NCBI RefSeq assembly: GCF_018613605.1
Contig: NZ_JAGGPU010000023.1
Coordinates: forward strand, 62,001-126,000
Source of the DNA: Pedobacter sp. ISL-64
Lineage (GTDB): Bacteria > Bacteroidota > Bacteroidia > Sphingobacteriales > Sphingobacteriaceae
Direction of reading: 5' to 3'
DNA: 64,000 nucleotides
The position numbers and the translations under genes are program-made. The notes below the pieces were generated by a model that did no database searches, was not told where the DNA came from, and worked only from the letters and a program-made list of their open reading frames with translations. This document shows, piece by piece, positions 43,778 to 52,972 of this stretch. Position 1 is the stretch's first letter. Each line of letters opens with the position of its first letter.

Positions 43778-46246
43778 ATGTTTAAGAGACTAACCGCAAT
43801 ATTCATATTTTGCTTTCCAGCAGTTTTTTGTGCTGCACAACAAGTACGCCCAGCAAAATCTTCTGAAATTTATAGAGAGATAAAAACGTTAAAACACCTT
43901 CCGAAAGTTTTATACCTGGCTGCTCACCCCGATGATGAGAATACTGGTTTATTATCTTGGTTAATCAACGATCAAAACGTAGAAACAGCTTATTTATCGC
44001 TTACCAGGGGAGACGGCGGACAAAACCTTCTGGGCACCGAACAAGGTGCAGCCTTAGGCCTGATCAGAACACACGAACTTTTGGAAGCCCGTAGATTGGA
44101 CGGTGCGCAACAATTTTTCACCAGGGCAATCGATTTCGGCTTCTCAAAAAATACCAACGATACTTTTAAACAGTGGGATGCCGATAGCATTACCGCCGAT
44201 GTGGTTTGGGTGATCAGAAAATTTAGGCCGGATGTAATTATCTGTCGTTTCCCGCCAACTGCTGCTGCAGGTCACGGTCAGCATGCTGCTTCTGCTGTTG
44301 TTGCAGAGAAGGCATTTAAGGCTGCTGCTGATAAAAATATGTTTCCAAACCAGCTTAAATATGTATCTGTTTGGCAACCAAAAAGACTATTGTGGAACAC
44401 CTTTAGATTTGGTTCGGTAAATACCACAGCCGAAAATCAATTAAAGGCAACCGTTGGGCAATACGACGCACAATTGGGAATGGGTTATGGTGAGTTGGCA
44501 GGATTAAGCCGAAGTTTACACAAAAGCCAGGGAGCAGGAACACAGTCTGTGGCCGGTGTACGTTCCGATTACTTTACAAATGTTTTAGGCGATCCTGCTA
44601 AAAGAACTTTGTTCGATGGCTTAAGCCTTAACTGGTCAGACAAGGGCATAGGCGATATTGATGAACTGATTGATATTATCCTGTTATCTTTCAATTATAA
44701 CCAGCCTGATAAGAGCCTGCACGGACTGTTGATGCTGAGAAAGAGAATTGCTGAATTGCAGGATGCAGCCTTAAGAAAAGATAAGCTTGCGGCTATCGAT
44801 AACATCATTTTAAGCAGTATAGGTTTTATGGGTGAGGTGGTAACCAATCAACCCGAAGCAATTGCCGGCAATAGTTATAATTTTCGTTTAAACTTAATTT
44901 CAAGATCGGCCACCCCTGTTACCATTGAAAATGTGAGCTGGTTAAACCAGACAGATAATTTAAATAGAAAGCTTGCCAACGACTCGCTGATTACCATTGA
45001 ACGTAAAATCCAGATTCCGGCAGACGCGGCACTTACTGAACCTTATTGGTTAGCCAAGCCTGCAAAAGATGCAGCAACATTCAGCGTAGCTAATGATACT
45101 TTAATCGGACTTCCAGAAATGCAATCGCCAGTTAATGTGCTGTTGTCGCTAAAAATAGCATCCGAAAAATTTGAAATCAGATTGCCTTTATCTTATAAAA
45201 AATTAGATCCTGTTAAAGGTGATGTTGTAGAAGCCCTCAGGATCATCCCCGCACTCGATTTAAGTTTTAGCGAGCCTGTTTATTTTGCTAAAGAGAAAGA
45301 AGCTTTAAATGTTAGCCTTCGTTTGAAAGCCAATAAGAACATTAATTACGGTAAGGTGAGTTTCAAGATCGGCAACCAGGTAGTGAAAACCTTCCAGGGA
45401 ATTAACCTGGCAGAGAATACCATCAATACGATGAATTTCCTTCTTCCGGTTGAAGATTTAGCCAAAATTAAAACCAGCCAGAATAAATTAGAAGCTGTTT
45501 TTTCATCAGAAGCGAATGAATATTCAAAAGGACAGGTATTAATTCAGTATCCTCATTTGCCAACACTACAGTATTTTGTTCCAGCCACAACCTGGTTGAT
45601 TAAAGGAGACGTAAAGGTGCTGGCGAAAAAAGTTGGGTATATTGAAGGGGCTGGAGATCTGATCCCTGAGTTTTTAAGACAGGCAGGTTTGCAGGTTGAT
45701 GTATTAACAGAAGCAGATATCCTGAACTCAGCAAAACTAGCAAGTTACGATGCCGTGGTAACAGGAGTAAGGGTAATCAATACCGAAAAAAGAATTAAAA
45801 ACTGGCAAACTGCTTTGCACGGTTACGTAGAAAACGGTGGAACCATTGTGATGCAGTACAATACCACACAAGATATGGCGCTACAGGATTTTGGTGTTTA
45901 TCCGTTTAGCATCAGTGGTAAAAGGGTGACCGAAGAAAATGCAGAAGTTAAATTTTTAAAACCTGAACATAAACTGTTAAACTACCCAAATAAAATTACT
46001 GCTGACGATTTTAAAGGATGGGTGCAGGAGCGCGGTGCTTATTTTCCTGATAAATGGGATGCTAAGTATGAACCGCTTTTCGAGATGCACGATACTGATG
46101 AAGAACCGCTTCAGGGATCAACCCTATATGCGAAATTTGGAAAAGGGAATTTTATTTATACACCATTAGCCTTTTTTAGGCAATTGCCTGCCGGAAATGT
46201 TGGCGCAACCAGATTGTTCTTTAACTTTTTATCGGCTGGGAAGTGA
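43778..46246 (+). CDS. Exported PIG-L/LmbE-type deacetylase
   Basis: An 822-residue protein. Start at 43778 gives a signal peptide (MFKRLTAIFIFCFPAVFCAA); upstream in-frame ATGs fall within the repeats. The N-terminal LmbE/PIG-L fold (~40-290) has the zinc motif AHPDDE (49-54), the RGDGGQN loop and GHGQHAAS supplying a further His. The family removes N-acetyl groups from sugars such as GlcNAc derivatives. A long C-terminal part (~400-822) is beta-rich with a later flavodoxin/GATase-like segment (YDAVVTGVRVINTEKRIKNW). The stop overlaps the next ATG by one base (46246), so translation is coupled to the small peptide and symporter that follow. Confidence 0.87.
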   Translation: MFKRLTAIFIFCFPAVFCAAQQVRPAKSSEIYREIKTLKHLPKVLYLAAHPDDENTGLLSWLINDQNVETAYLSLTRGDGGQNLLGTEQGAALGLIRTHELLEARRLDGAQQFFTRAIDFGFSKNTNDTFKQWDADSITADVVWVIRKFRPDVIICRFPPTAAAGHGQHAASAVVAEKAFKAAADKNMFPNQLKYVSVWQPKRLLWNTFRFGSVNTTAENQLKATVGQYDAQLGMGYGELAGLSRSLHKSQGAGTQSVAGVRSDYFTNVLGDPAKRTLFDGLSLNWSDKGIGDIDELIDIILLSFNYNQPDKSLHGLLMLRKRIAELQDAALRKDKLAAIDNIILSSIGFMGEVVTNQPEAIAGNSYNFRLNLISRSATPVTIENVSWLNQTDNLNRKLANDSLITIERKIQIPADAALTEPYWLAKPAKDAATFSVANDTLIGLPEMQSPVNVLLSLKIASEKFEIRLPLSYKKLDPVKGDVVEALRIIPALDLSFSEPVYFAKEKEALNVSLRLKANKNINYGKVSFKIGNQVVKTFQGINLAENTINTMNFLLPVEDLAKIKTSQNKLEAVFSSEANEYSKGQVLIQYPHLPTLQYFVPATTWLIKGDVKVLAKKVGYIEGAGDLIPEFLRQAGLQVDVLTEADILNSAKLASYDAVVTGVRVINTEKRIKNWQTALHGYVENGGTIVMQYNTTQDMALQDFGVYPFSISGKRVTEENAEVKFLKPEHKLLNYPNKITADDFKGWVQERGAYFPDKWDAKYEPLFEMHDTDEEPLQGSTLYAKFGKGNFIYTPLAFFRQLPAGNVGATRLFFNFLSAGK

Positions 46247-46350
46247 TGAAAAACCAACTCAAAAACTGGAATACCTGGTATATTTTACTCGCTTTGGCGC
46301 TGGTATTCCAGATTGTATTTTATTACCTGTTTACTAAATTCTGGGCATGA
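46246..46350 (+). CDS. 34-residue membrane peptide coupled to the symporter
   Basis: MKNQLKNWNTWYILLALALV continues FQIVFYYLFTKFWA. A polar/basic N-terminus is followed by one hydrophobic, aromatic-rich helix (~12-33). Its ATG overlaps the upstream stop (TGATG at 46244-46248) and its TGA overlaps the next start as ATGA (46347-46350). Two coupling overlaps in a row make translation very likely. It resembles the small single-helix proteins found next to sodium:solute symporters and probably associates with the transporter; that role is inferred. Confidence 0.75.
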   Translation: MKNQLKNWNTWYILLALALVFQIVFYYLFTKFWA

Positions 46351-48041
46351 GTAATATCGATTGGGCAGTATTGATATTCACCTTGCTTGCTGTTGTAGCT
46401 TACGGTGTTTTTATTGGTCGCGGACAAAAAAGCAATGCTTCCTATTTAAAGGCCGATAATAAAATGCCCTGGTACATTGTACTGCTGGGTATTATGGCCA
46501 CACAGGCCAGCGCCATTACTTTTTTATCAGCACCCGGGCAGGCTTATACTGATGGCATGCGCTTCGTGCAGTATTATTTTGGTCTGCCACTGGCAATGAT
46601 TGTTATTTGCATTACTTTCATCCCGATTTTTCAACGGTTGAATGTATATACGGCATACGAATACTTAGAGAACCGTTTCGACAAAAAAACAAGGGTTTTA
46701 ACTTCGTTGCTATTTCTGTTTTCGCGGGGATTATCAACGGGGATTAGTATTTATGCGCCAAGTATTATCCTCTCGAGTGTTTTAAACTGGAATATTTATT
46801 TAACCAATATCCTTACCGGCGGGATTTTGTTGATTTATACTTATGTTGGTGGTGCAAAAGCAATTGCACATACACAGAAATTGCAGTTTTTGATCATTTT
46901 AGGAACAATGGCCTTTGCCGGATATCTTTTGGTGCAGCATATGCCTAATGGAATCGGATTTAAAGACGCACTTTACCTTGCCGGGAAATCGGGTAAATTA
47001 AATGTAATTACCACCGAATTCGAGTGGAAGGATAAATATAATATCTGGAGCGGTTTAATCGGGGGTTTTTTTCTCGCGCTTTCTTACTTCGGGACAGATC
47101 AGAGCCAGGTGGGAAGATACATTACTGCGAAAGACAATACCAATGCTAAAATGGGATTACTCTTGAATGGGCTGGTTAAAATCCCGATGCAGTTCGCTAT
47201 CCTGTTAATCGGCGCATTATTGTTTGCTTTCTTCTCATTAAAGCCAGCACCGATTTATTTCAATGAGCGTTCCTATCAGTATTTAAAAGAAACACAGCCA
47301 CAGCAGGCGGCGGCTTTTGAGAAGGAACATAATGCTTTAGCGCAGAAATTTAACCAGCAATCAAAAAATATCCTGGTAGAAAAGGAAAAGCAATTACCAT
47401 CTTTAAATTCTTCGATAGCGAATTTTAAATCAACCCAAAAGCAGGTGAAAGAACTGCACGGCAGGGTAGAAGAGGCAATTAACAAGTCGAATTACAATGC
47501 AGAGAAAACCGATACCAATTATATCTTTTTGTACTTTGTAAAAAATACCCTTCCCGTTGGGATGATCGGCATGCTTTTCGCTGTCATTTTTTTGGCCAGT
47601 TGGGGCTCTATTTCAGCGGCATTAAATTCGCTGGCTGCCTGTTCGTTAAAAGATGTACACCTCATTTTTAGTAAAAAAGATGTAGATGACGAAACCGAGC
47701 TAAAATATAGCCGTTTGCATACTTTGGCCTGGGGTATTTTTTCGATAGCTGTTGCCATGTTTGCTACACAGATGGGTTCGCTGATCGAAGCCGTTAATGT
47801 ACTGGGCTCACTTTTTTATGGACCAATCCTTGGTATTTTTTTAGTGGCATTTTATTTTAAAAAGATAAACGGACCTATCGTATTTATTGCAGCAATTTTG
47901 TCCGAAATTGCCGTTATCGCTGTATATGAGTTCGATATTGTTTCATTCCTTTGGCTCAATGTAATTGGCGCAGCAGCAGTAATTATGTTCTCGGTAATTG
48001 GCCTCTTTTTTTCTAATCCAAAAACTTTAGTCGACAAATAA
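46347..48041 (+). CDS. Sodium:solute symporter (SSS family)
   Basis: A 564-residue inner-membrane transporter with about 13 hydrophobic helices in the LeuT-like SSS fold. Typical segments are GIMATQASAITFLSAPGQAY, AYEYLENRFDKKTR and SYFGTDQSQVGRYITAKD. A charged ~80-residue insert with coiled-coil character (~315-390) separates helices. Members import sugars, sialic acid, amino acids or other organic solutes with Na+. Translational coupling to the PIG-L deacetylase suggests that an N-acetylated sugar or its derivative is the substrate; this is inferred. Confidence 0.9.
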   Translation: MSNIDWAVLIFTLLAVVAYGVFIGRGQKSNASYLKADNKMPWYIVLLGIMATQASAITFLSAPGQAYTDGMRFVQYYFGLPLAMIVICITFIPIFQRLNVYTAYEYLENRFDKKTRVLTSLLFLFSRGLSTGISIYAPSIILSSVLNWNIYLTNILTGGILLIYTYVGGAKAIAHTQKLQFLIILGTMAFAGYLLVQHMPNGIGFKDALYLAGKSGKLNVITTEFEWKDKYNIWSGLIGGFFLALSYFGTDQSQVGRYITAKDNTNAKMGLLLNGLVKIPMQFAILLIGALLFAFFSLKPAPIYFNERSYQYLKETQPQQAAAFEKEHNALAQKFNQQSKNILVEKEKQLPSLNSSIANFKSTQKQVKELHGRVEEAINKSNYNAEKTDTNYIFLYFVKNTLPVGMIGMLFAVIFLASWGSISAALNSLAACSLKDVHLIFSKKDVDDETELKYSRLHTLAWGIFSIAVAMFATQMGSLIEAVNVLGSLFYGPILGIFLVAFYFKKINGPIVFIAAILSEIAVIAVYEFDIVSFLWLNVIGAAAVIMFSVIGLFFSNPKTLVDK

Positions 48042-48132
48042 ACCTAATTTTTACGTACAGCAGATATTTGCTCCCCGAGCGCAAGCCTAAAATTTAATAC
48101 CTTTATTTTCGACAAAATAGATAACGCTAAAT

Positions 48133-48756
48133 ATGAACGAAGCTTGGGTTGATAGGTGGAATGACCGATACAGTACCGATGAGTTTGCTTATGGCGAACA
48201 ACCGAATAACTATTTAAAAGAACAGTTGATGCAGCTCGATACCGGAACAATACTTTTTCCGGCGGAAGGAGAAGGCCGAAATGCTGTTTTTGCAGCTAAA
48301 CTTGGTTGGAAGGTTTCGGCCTTTGATATCAGTATTGAAGGAAAGAATAAAGCGCTTCAACTCGCAGAAAACAATAACGTTAGCATTGATTACCAGGTGG
48401 GCGAACTCCAGGAGCTGGACTATAAAGCTGAACAGTTTGATGCTATTGCCTTGATTTATGCACACTTTCCAGCGGCAATTAAATCAGCCTACCACAAAAC
48501 ATTAAGTAATTATTTACGCAGGGGCGGTTTGCTTATTTTCGAAGCTTTTAGCAAGAAACACCTTCATTATCTTGCCAAAAACGAAAAAGTTGGTGGACCA
48601 AAAGAAATCGACATGCTATTTTCAATAGAGGAAATAAGAACTGATTTCGAAAATTATGAGATTCTGGTACTTGAAGAAAAAGAAATTGAACTGAATGAGG
48701 GTTTGTTTCATAACGGGCAGGGCTCGGTTATCAGATTTGTTGGAAGAAAGAAATAA
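48133..48756 (+). CDS. Class I SAM-dependent methyltransferase (TPMT/TehB-like)
   Basis: A 207-residue cytoplasmic protein. SAM-binding motif I is FPAEGEGRNAVFAAKLGWKV, motif II FDAIALIYAHFPA, with the acidic D of SAFDIS after strand 2. The N-terminal WNDRYSTDEFAYGEQPNNYL is typical of thiopurine/tellurite methyltransferase-like proteins. The substrate is not predictable. Stands alone. Confidence 0.85.
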   Translation: MNEAWVDRWNDRYSTDEFAYGEQPNNYLKEQLMQLDTGTILFPAEGEGRNAVFAAKLGWKVSAFDISIEGKNKALQLAENNNVSIDYQVGELQELDYKAEQFDAIALIYAHFPAAIKSAYHKTLSNYLRRGGLLIFEAFSKKHLHYLAKNEKVGGPKEIDMLFSIEEIRTDFENYEILVLEEKEIELNEGLFHNGQGSVIRFVGRKK

Positions 48757-48890
48757 TACGGCAAGAGCTATAACTTAGAAACAGTAAAAGTTTCGCTCAA
48801 TTTTTTTCGACACTATGATTATAGTTTTTATCAACCTAAAGCCATAAATTCGTAAAATCAAAAACAACAAAAACAGATAAATATAATACT

Positions 48891-49409
48891 ATGAAAACGA
48901 TGATTAAATCAATCGCGTTGCTATTTACAGCAATTACTATTTCTGTAAGTGCAATGGCACAAGATGCGCAGCCTAAGCCAAGTCCTGCTGCTACAGCGAC
49001 AGGAAAAGTTAAAGGTGCAACTATTACCATCAATTACAGCAGCCCTGCAGTAAAAGGACGTAAAATCTGGGGCGGTTTAGAGGCTTTTGATAAAGTGTGG
49101 CGTGCAGGTGCAAACGAGGCTACTACTTTCGAAACTGATAAAGATATTGTAGTTGAAGGCAAAGCTTTGGCAGCTGGAAAATACAGCTTCTTTTTAATCC
49201 CTAAAGAAAGCGGAACCTGGACAGCTATCTTTAACAAAGAACCAAAACAGTGGGGCGCTTACAAATACGAAGAAGCTAAAGATGCTTTACGTGTTGATGT
49301 TAAAACCAAAGCCTTAAAAGCTACACAAGAGCGTTTAGTTTATAAAATTACAAAAAGCGGATTTGCTTTAGAATGGGATAAAATTTCTGTTCCGGTTAAT
49401 ATTAAATAA
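48891..49409 (+). CDS. DUF2911 exported protein
   Basis: A 172-residue protein with signal peptide (KSIALLFTAITISVSAMAQ) and a DUF2911 domain: TINYSSPAVKGRKIWGGLEA, VWRAGANEATTFETDKDIVV, AGKYSFFLIPKESGTWTAIF, NKEPKQWGAYKYE. The family is widespread in Bacteroidota and its function is unknown. Its own terminator follows. Confidence 0.9.
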   Translation: MKTMIKSIALLFTAITISVSAMAQDAQPKPSPAATATGKVKGATITINYSSPAVKGRKIWGGLEAFDKVWRAGANEATTFETDKDIVVEGKALAAGKYSFFLIPKESGTWTAIFNKEPKQWGAYKYEEAKDALRVDVKTKALKATQERLVYKITKSGFALEWDKISVPVNIK

Positions 49410-49428
49410 TTAGATAAGATTACTTTAG

Positions 49429-49463
49429 AGCCGTCCATGTTTTACATTAGGACGGCTTTTTTT
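49429..49463 (+). terminator. Rho-independent terminator
   Basis: Perfect 8-bp stem AGCCGTCC (49429-49436) / GGACGGCT (49450-49457) followed by seven further T, 20 bp past the DUF2911 stop. Confidence 0.9.
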
Positions 49464-49494
49464 ATGCCTTTTTTTTGAAAGTGACTGGGTTGTA

Positions 49495-49725
49495 ATTCTC
49501 GACGGCTTGTAGTCCCGCTCCATTACTCCCGACTTTACGTCGGGATTCATTGCAATCGGGTTTAGATCCAAGAGTTTTGCACCCTGCAGCCCAACAAATG
49601 AAATACTGCTGTTGCTACCTAGCCCCGGTTAAAGTGTTACCCTGCAGCAACGAGGTACGAGGCAGCGAAGCGTAAAAGCGAAAAACGGGAGGGAACTTTT
49701 TATCCTGGACAGACCTTGCGCTCCA
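49495..49725. repeat. Inverted pair of a structured intergenic element
   Basis: The left half, read on the minus strand, gives TAAACCCGATTGCAATGAAT, CCCGACGTAAAGTCGGGAG and AGCGGGAC. The right half, on the plus strand, gives TAGCCCCGGTTAAAGTGTTA, CCCTGCAGC and AAAACGGGAGGGAA. The two share the layout purine-CCC-G-TT...GTG/ATG..CCC...GGGAG. The left half includes the hairpin TCCCGAC/GTCGGGA (49527-49545). Such elements are common between genes in Pedobacter-like genomes. The rest of the 49464-49843 spacer is featureless. Confidence 0.5.
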
Positions 49726-49843
49726 AAAATAAAAAATCATATTTTGTTAAAGCTTTTTCTCCCTCTTTGTAAAGAACCTAAAACATAATAGCTACTTCAT
49801 GTTAAAATACTATTTTAGGACAATTTAAAAATAAACACAAATA

Positions 49844-51928
49844 ATGAAGCTTCCTATTAAACTACTGGCAATATTGCCGCTTCTTTCATTAAACGTTTTA
49901 GCTCAACAAAAAACACAGCTTTTTTCTGTTAAAACAGCAAAGCCTGTAGATCAGGTGAACGTTTTTTTAGGATCTTCAGCAGATCATGGGCAGATGTCGC
50001 CAGCTGCATCGGCTCCTTTTAGCATGTTGAGCATTGGCCCTCAAACTTATCCTAAAACACATACCGGTTACGAATACCTCGCCAAGAAATTTGAAGGCTT
50101 TACCCATAACCGTTTCGAAGGCGTAGGCTGTCAGGGCTCGGGCGGTAATATTTTCATCAAACCATTTTTAGGCAGTGATCCGACAAAGTCAGAACTGATC
50201 AAGATTTCTGAAAAAGCAAGTCCAGGTTACTATGAAGTAGGTTTTGAAAATAAAATTAAAGCCAGTTTTACCGTATTGGGTAAAGCCGGGAAGCATGCCT
50301 ATCAATTCCCGAAAGGGGCCAAAGGTTTTTATCTCGATTTAGGTTACGCCTTTAACGGTGCTTTTGTTGCCGAAGCGCACGAGGTAAATGGAAATGTAGT
50401 AAGCGGTTGGATTACCTCAAAAACAACCTGTGGTGCAGGTAAGTACAAGCTGTTCTACTATATGGAAATTAGCGATAATGTATCATGGAAAGTAATCGAC
50501 GATCATAAAATGATTGCCACGTTAAAGGGAGCGCTAACTTCAACAGGCATCAATATTGCGCTTTCTTCGGTAAGTGTTGAAGCCGCAAAAGCTTCTATCA
50601 ATAAAAATCCATTCAGCACTGTAAAAGAACAAAGCAAAGCCGATTGGAACAAAAATCTCTCTAAAATTGCCGTAAATGGCGATCTGGAAAGTGCAAAGCT
50701 ATTCTACTCGCTTTTATACCGTACCATGCAGTCACCTTATGTGATTTCTGAAACCGATGGAACATATCGCAACACAAAAGGCGAAATTCAGAAAGATAAA
50801 GAAATCCGCTATAACGGTTGGGCCATTTGGGACAATTACCGTACACAGTTACCTTTGCTATCCTTAATTGAACAGGATAGATATGCCGGAATGGTGAGTT
50901 CTATCGCTGATCTTTATAATTCGGGTAAAAAGGATTACGCAGGGCAAAATGAGCCTTCGAATACCGTACGTTCTGAACATGCCATTGTGGTTTTGCTTGA
51001 TGCCTACCGCAAGGGTTATCCGGTAGATTTTAACAAGATTGCCGATTCGTTAGTGAAAGAGGTAAATGGCCTGGATTACAAATCTCCAGATAAAGCACTG
51101 GAATCGAGTTACGATAACTGGGCATTGGCAGAAATCTTTAAGATTTTAAAGAATAAAGAAAAATCTGATTTTTATCTCAATAAAGCGCTAGAATACAAGA
51201 AATATTGGAACAAGGATTTTAAAGATATGAGCAAAAATGATGTCGACCACATGCAGGCCCGTGGTTTATATCAGGGTACCATCTGGCAATATCGATGGTT
51301 TGTGCCTTATGATTTTAAAGGATTGATTGAATTGGACGGGGGAGAGGAATCTTATCTGGCAAAACTTGATGAATTTTTTGCCCGCGATTTATATAACCAT
51401 GCCAACGAACCGGATCTCCAGGTTCCGTTAATGTATAATGTAACCAAGTCGGGTTATAAATCGCAATATTGGATGCATCAACTGGCTGCTGATACCGTAA
51501 TTCAGAATTATTTTAACGATAACAGCCGCGGAATAGGTAGTTATATCGGTAAAATTTACAGAAACCAACCACATGCCTATCTGCGTACAATGGATGACGA
51601 TGCCGGAGCGATGAGTGCCTGGTATGTATTTGCAGCAAGTGGTTTTTCTCCTGCCTGTGTAGGCTGGCCGATTTATTATTTAAACGTGCCATTATTTCCA
51701 TCGTTAAGTTATAACCTGCCGAAAGGAAAAACTTTTACCATCGAAACGGAAAATTTTAGCTTGAAAAACAAATACATCAAGGCTGTGTTCCTCAACGGAA
51801 AGTCTTTCAAAAAGAACTATATCACGCAAGAGGATATTAATGCCGGAGGTGTGCTGAAAATCATTGCTTCGGCCGTTCCGGTTAAAATTTCGGATACAGA
51901 AAACTGGATTTCGAATCTTGAAAAATAA
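49844..51928 (+). CDS. Glycoside hydrolase family 92 (alpha-mannosidase-like) enzyme
   Basis: A 694-residue exported enzyme (signal MKLPIKLLAILPLLSLNVLA). N-terminal beta-sandwich with the GH92 opening VNVFLGSSADHGQMSPAASA and FTHNRFEGVGCQGSGGN. The (alpha/alpha)6 catalytic part contains the family signatures ANEPDLQVPLMYN and DDDAGAMSAWYVFAASGFSP, which carry the catalytic Glu and Asp residues. GH92 enzymes are calcium-dependent exo-alpha-mannosidases acting on N-glycan or yeast mannan. The protein is slightly shorter and more divergent than typical members, so a different specificity is possible. No SusC/SusD pair is adjacent. Confidence 0.87.
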   Translation: MKLPIKLLAILPLLSLNVLAQQKTQLFSVKTAKPVDQVNVFLGSSADHGQMSPAASAPFSMLSIGPQTYPKTHTGYEYLAKKFEGFTHNRFEGVGCQGSGGNIFIKPFLGSDPTKSELIKISEKASPGYYEVGFENKIKASFTVLGKAGKHAYQFPKGAKGFYLDLGYAFNGAFVAEAHEVNGNVVSGWITSKTTCGAGKYKLFYYMEISDNVSWKVIDDHKMIATLKGALTSTGINIALSSVSVEAAKASINKNPFSTVKEQSKADWNKNLSKIAVNGDLESAKLFYSLLYRTMQSPYVISETDGTYRNTKGEIQKDKEIRYNGWAIWDNYRTQLPLLSLIEQDRYAGMVSSIADLYNSGKKDYAGQNEPSNTVRSEHAIVVLLDAYRKGYPVDFNKIADSLVKEVNGLDYKSPDKALESSYDNWALAEIFKILKNKEKSDFYLNKALEYKKYWNKDFKDMSKNDVDHMQARGLYQGTIWQYRWFVPYDFKGLIELDGGEESYLAKLDEFFARDLYNHANEPDLQVPLMYNVTKSGYKSQYWMHQLAADTVIQNYFNDNSRGIGSYIGKIYRNQPHAYLRTMDDDAGAMSAWYVFAASGFSPACVGWPIYYLNVPLFPSLSYNLPKGKTFTIETENFSLKNKYIKAVFLNGKSFKKNYITQEDINAGGVLKIIASAVPVKISDTENWISNLEK

Positions 51929-52000
51929 TTTTAAAAAATTTACAAAAAACAACAAACTTATTCCATGTAATCCTGTTGTTGTAGTATAAATTTCAAGATC

Positions 52001-52192
52001 ATGGCACCTTTAAAATTAAGCGAAGAACAAAATGCAACACTAGGTAACAAACACACCTTAGAACAAATTAACGAACAGCCTTTAGAACTTCATCCAGAAG
52101 CCTATAAAGTAAAAGGCCCATCTCCCGAAAAGATGAAGACGGTATCATCTTCATTAAGGAATTACGCCCATGGTTTGTACGGGTTGTTGTAA
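52001..52192 (+). CDS. Small acidic hypothetical protein (63 aa)
   Basis: MAPLKLSEEQNATLGNKHTL begins a 63-residue soluble protein with helical, Pro-capped segments (INEQPLELHPEAYKVKGPSP) and no signal or membrane helix. It has good codon texture, a plausible start and a hairpin soon after the stop. I do not recognise a named family. It is convincing as a real gene, unknown in function. Confidence 0.6.
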   Translation: MAPLKLSEEQNATLGNKHTLEQINEQPLELHPEAYKVKGPSPEKMKTVSSSLRNYAHGLYGLL

Positions 52193-52231
52193 AACGCCTC
52201 CAATAAAATCTCATCATACCAGATTATATAA

Positions 52232-52267
52232 AGCAGCCAGGATTTAAAAAACTTGACTGCTTTTTTA
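52232..52267 (+). terminator. Probable terminator of the small gene
   Basis: AGCAG (52232-52236) pairs with CTGCT (52257-52261) with a further interrupted pairing inside, followed by six T. Weaker than the other terminators in the window. Confidence 0.5.
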
Positions 52268-52359
52268 TTGCAATAAACTGTAGTCTATATTGTATATTAT
52301 TGTTCCCAAATACTTTTATGTCACTGAATGTAATCAAAGATCTCCTGTTACAAAACAGA

Positions 52360-52450
52360 TGCTGAAACAAGTTCAGCAAGACGTAACGCGGGATTAGGCA
52401 TTATTAATTCCAATGAGTTGTCGTCCTCCTGAACTTGTTTCAGGATCTTA
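52360..52450 (+). repeat. Dispersed palindromic repeats, second cluster
   Basis: TGCTGAA/TTCAGCA (52360-52378) and CCTGAA/TTCAGG (52428-52444), the latter within TCGTCCTCCTGAACTTG...CAGGATCTTA. They are the same two hairpin types as at 22096-22159 but in reversed order. Nothing else is visible in 52193-52513. Confidence 0.6.
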
Positions 52451-52513
52451 ACCAAAGGATACCAAGATCAGTTCATTATCAATTTTTTAATTCCAAATCC
52501 CTACCTTACCCTT

Positions 52514-52972
52514 ATGAAACAAAGTGCCGGAATATTGCTCTTCAGAAGAAATGATCAGCAGGTAGAATTTTTTCTGGTTCATCCGGGCGGACCGTTCTTT
52601 GCTAAAAGAGATCTTGGCTTTTGGACGGTGCCCAAAGGAGAATTAAATGAAGGTGAAGAAGCTTTAACAGCTGCCATCCGCGAATTTAAAGAAGAAACAG
52701 GTCAAAGCTTAACCGGCGACTTTATTGAATTAACTCCCGTTGTGCAAAAGGGAGGTAAAAAAGTATTGTGCTGGGCTGTGGAAGGAGAACTTGATCCATC
52801 AACTATTGTTAGTAATACCTTCGAAATAGAATGGCCGCCGCGATCGGGTAAAAAGCAAAGTTTTGCTGAAATAGACAATGCCGAATGGTTTGCCTACAAT
52901 AATGCCATTAAACACATTAACGAAAAGCAGGTCGCTTTGCTCGATGAATTAAAATTCAAACTAAGCCGTTAA
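52514..52972 (+). CDS. Nudix hydrolase
   Basis: A 152-residue protein whose Nudix box GX5EX7REUXEEXGU is intact from G42 (GELNEGEEALTAAIREFKEE, then TG). It starts MKQSAGILLFRRNDQQVEFF and is close to the DNA/RNA pyrophosphohydrolase-type Nudix proteins with the LVHPGGPFFAKRDLGFWTVP segment. It cleaves a nucleoside diphosphate linked to another moiety; the substrate is unpredicted. The 3' end overlaps the convergent AlkD-like gene by 12 nt. Confidence 0.92.
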   Translation: MKQSAGILLFRRNDQQVEFFLVHPGGPFFAKRDLGFWTVPKGELNEGEEALTAAIREFKEETGQSLTGDFIELTPVVQKGGKKVLCWAVEGELDPSTIVSNTFEIEWPPRSGKKQSFAEIDNAEWFAYNNAIKHINEKQVALLDELKFKLSR

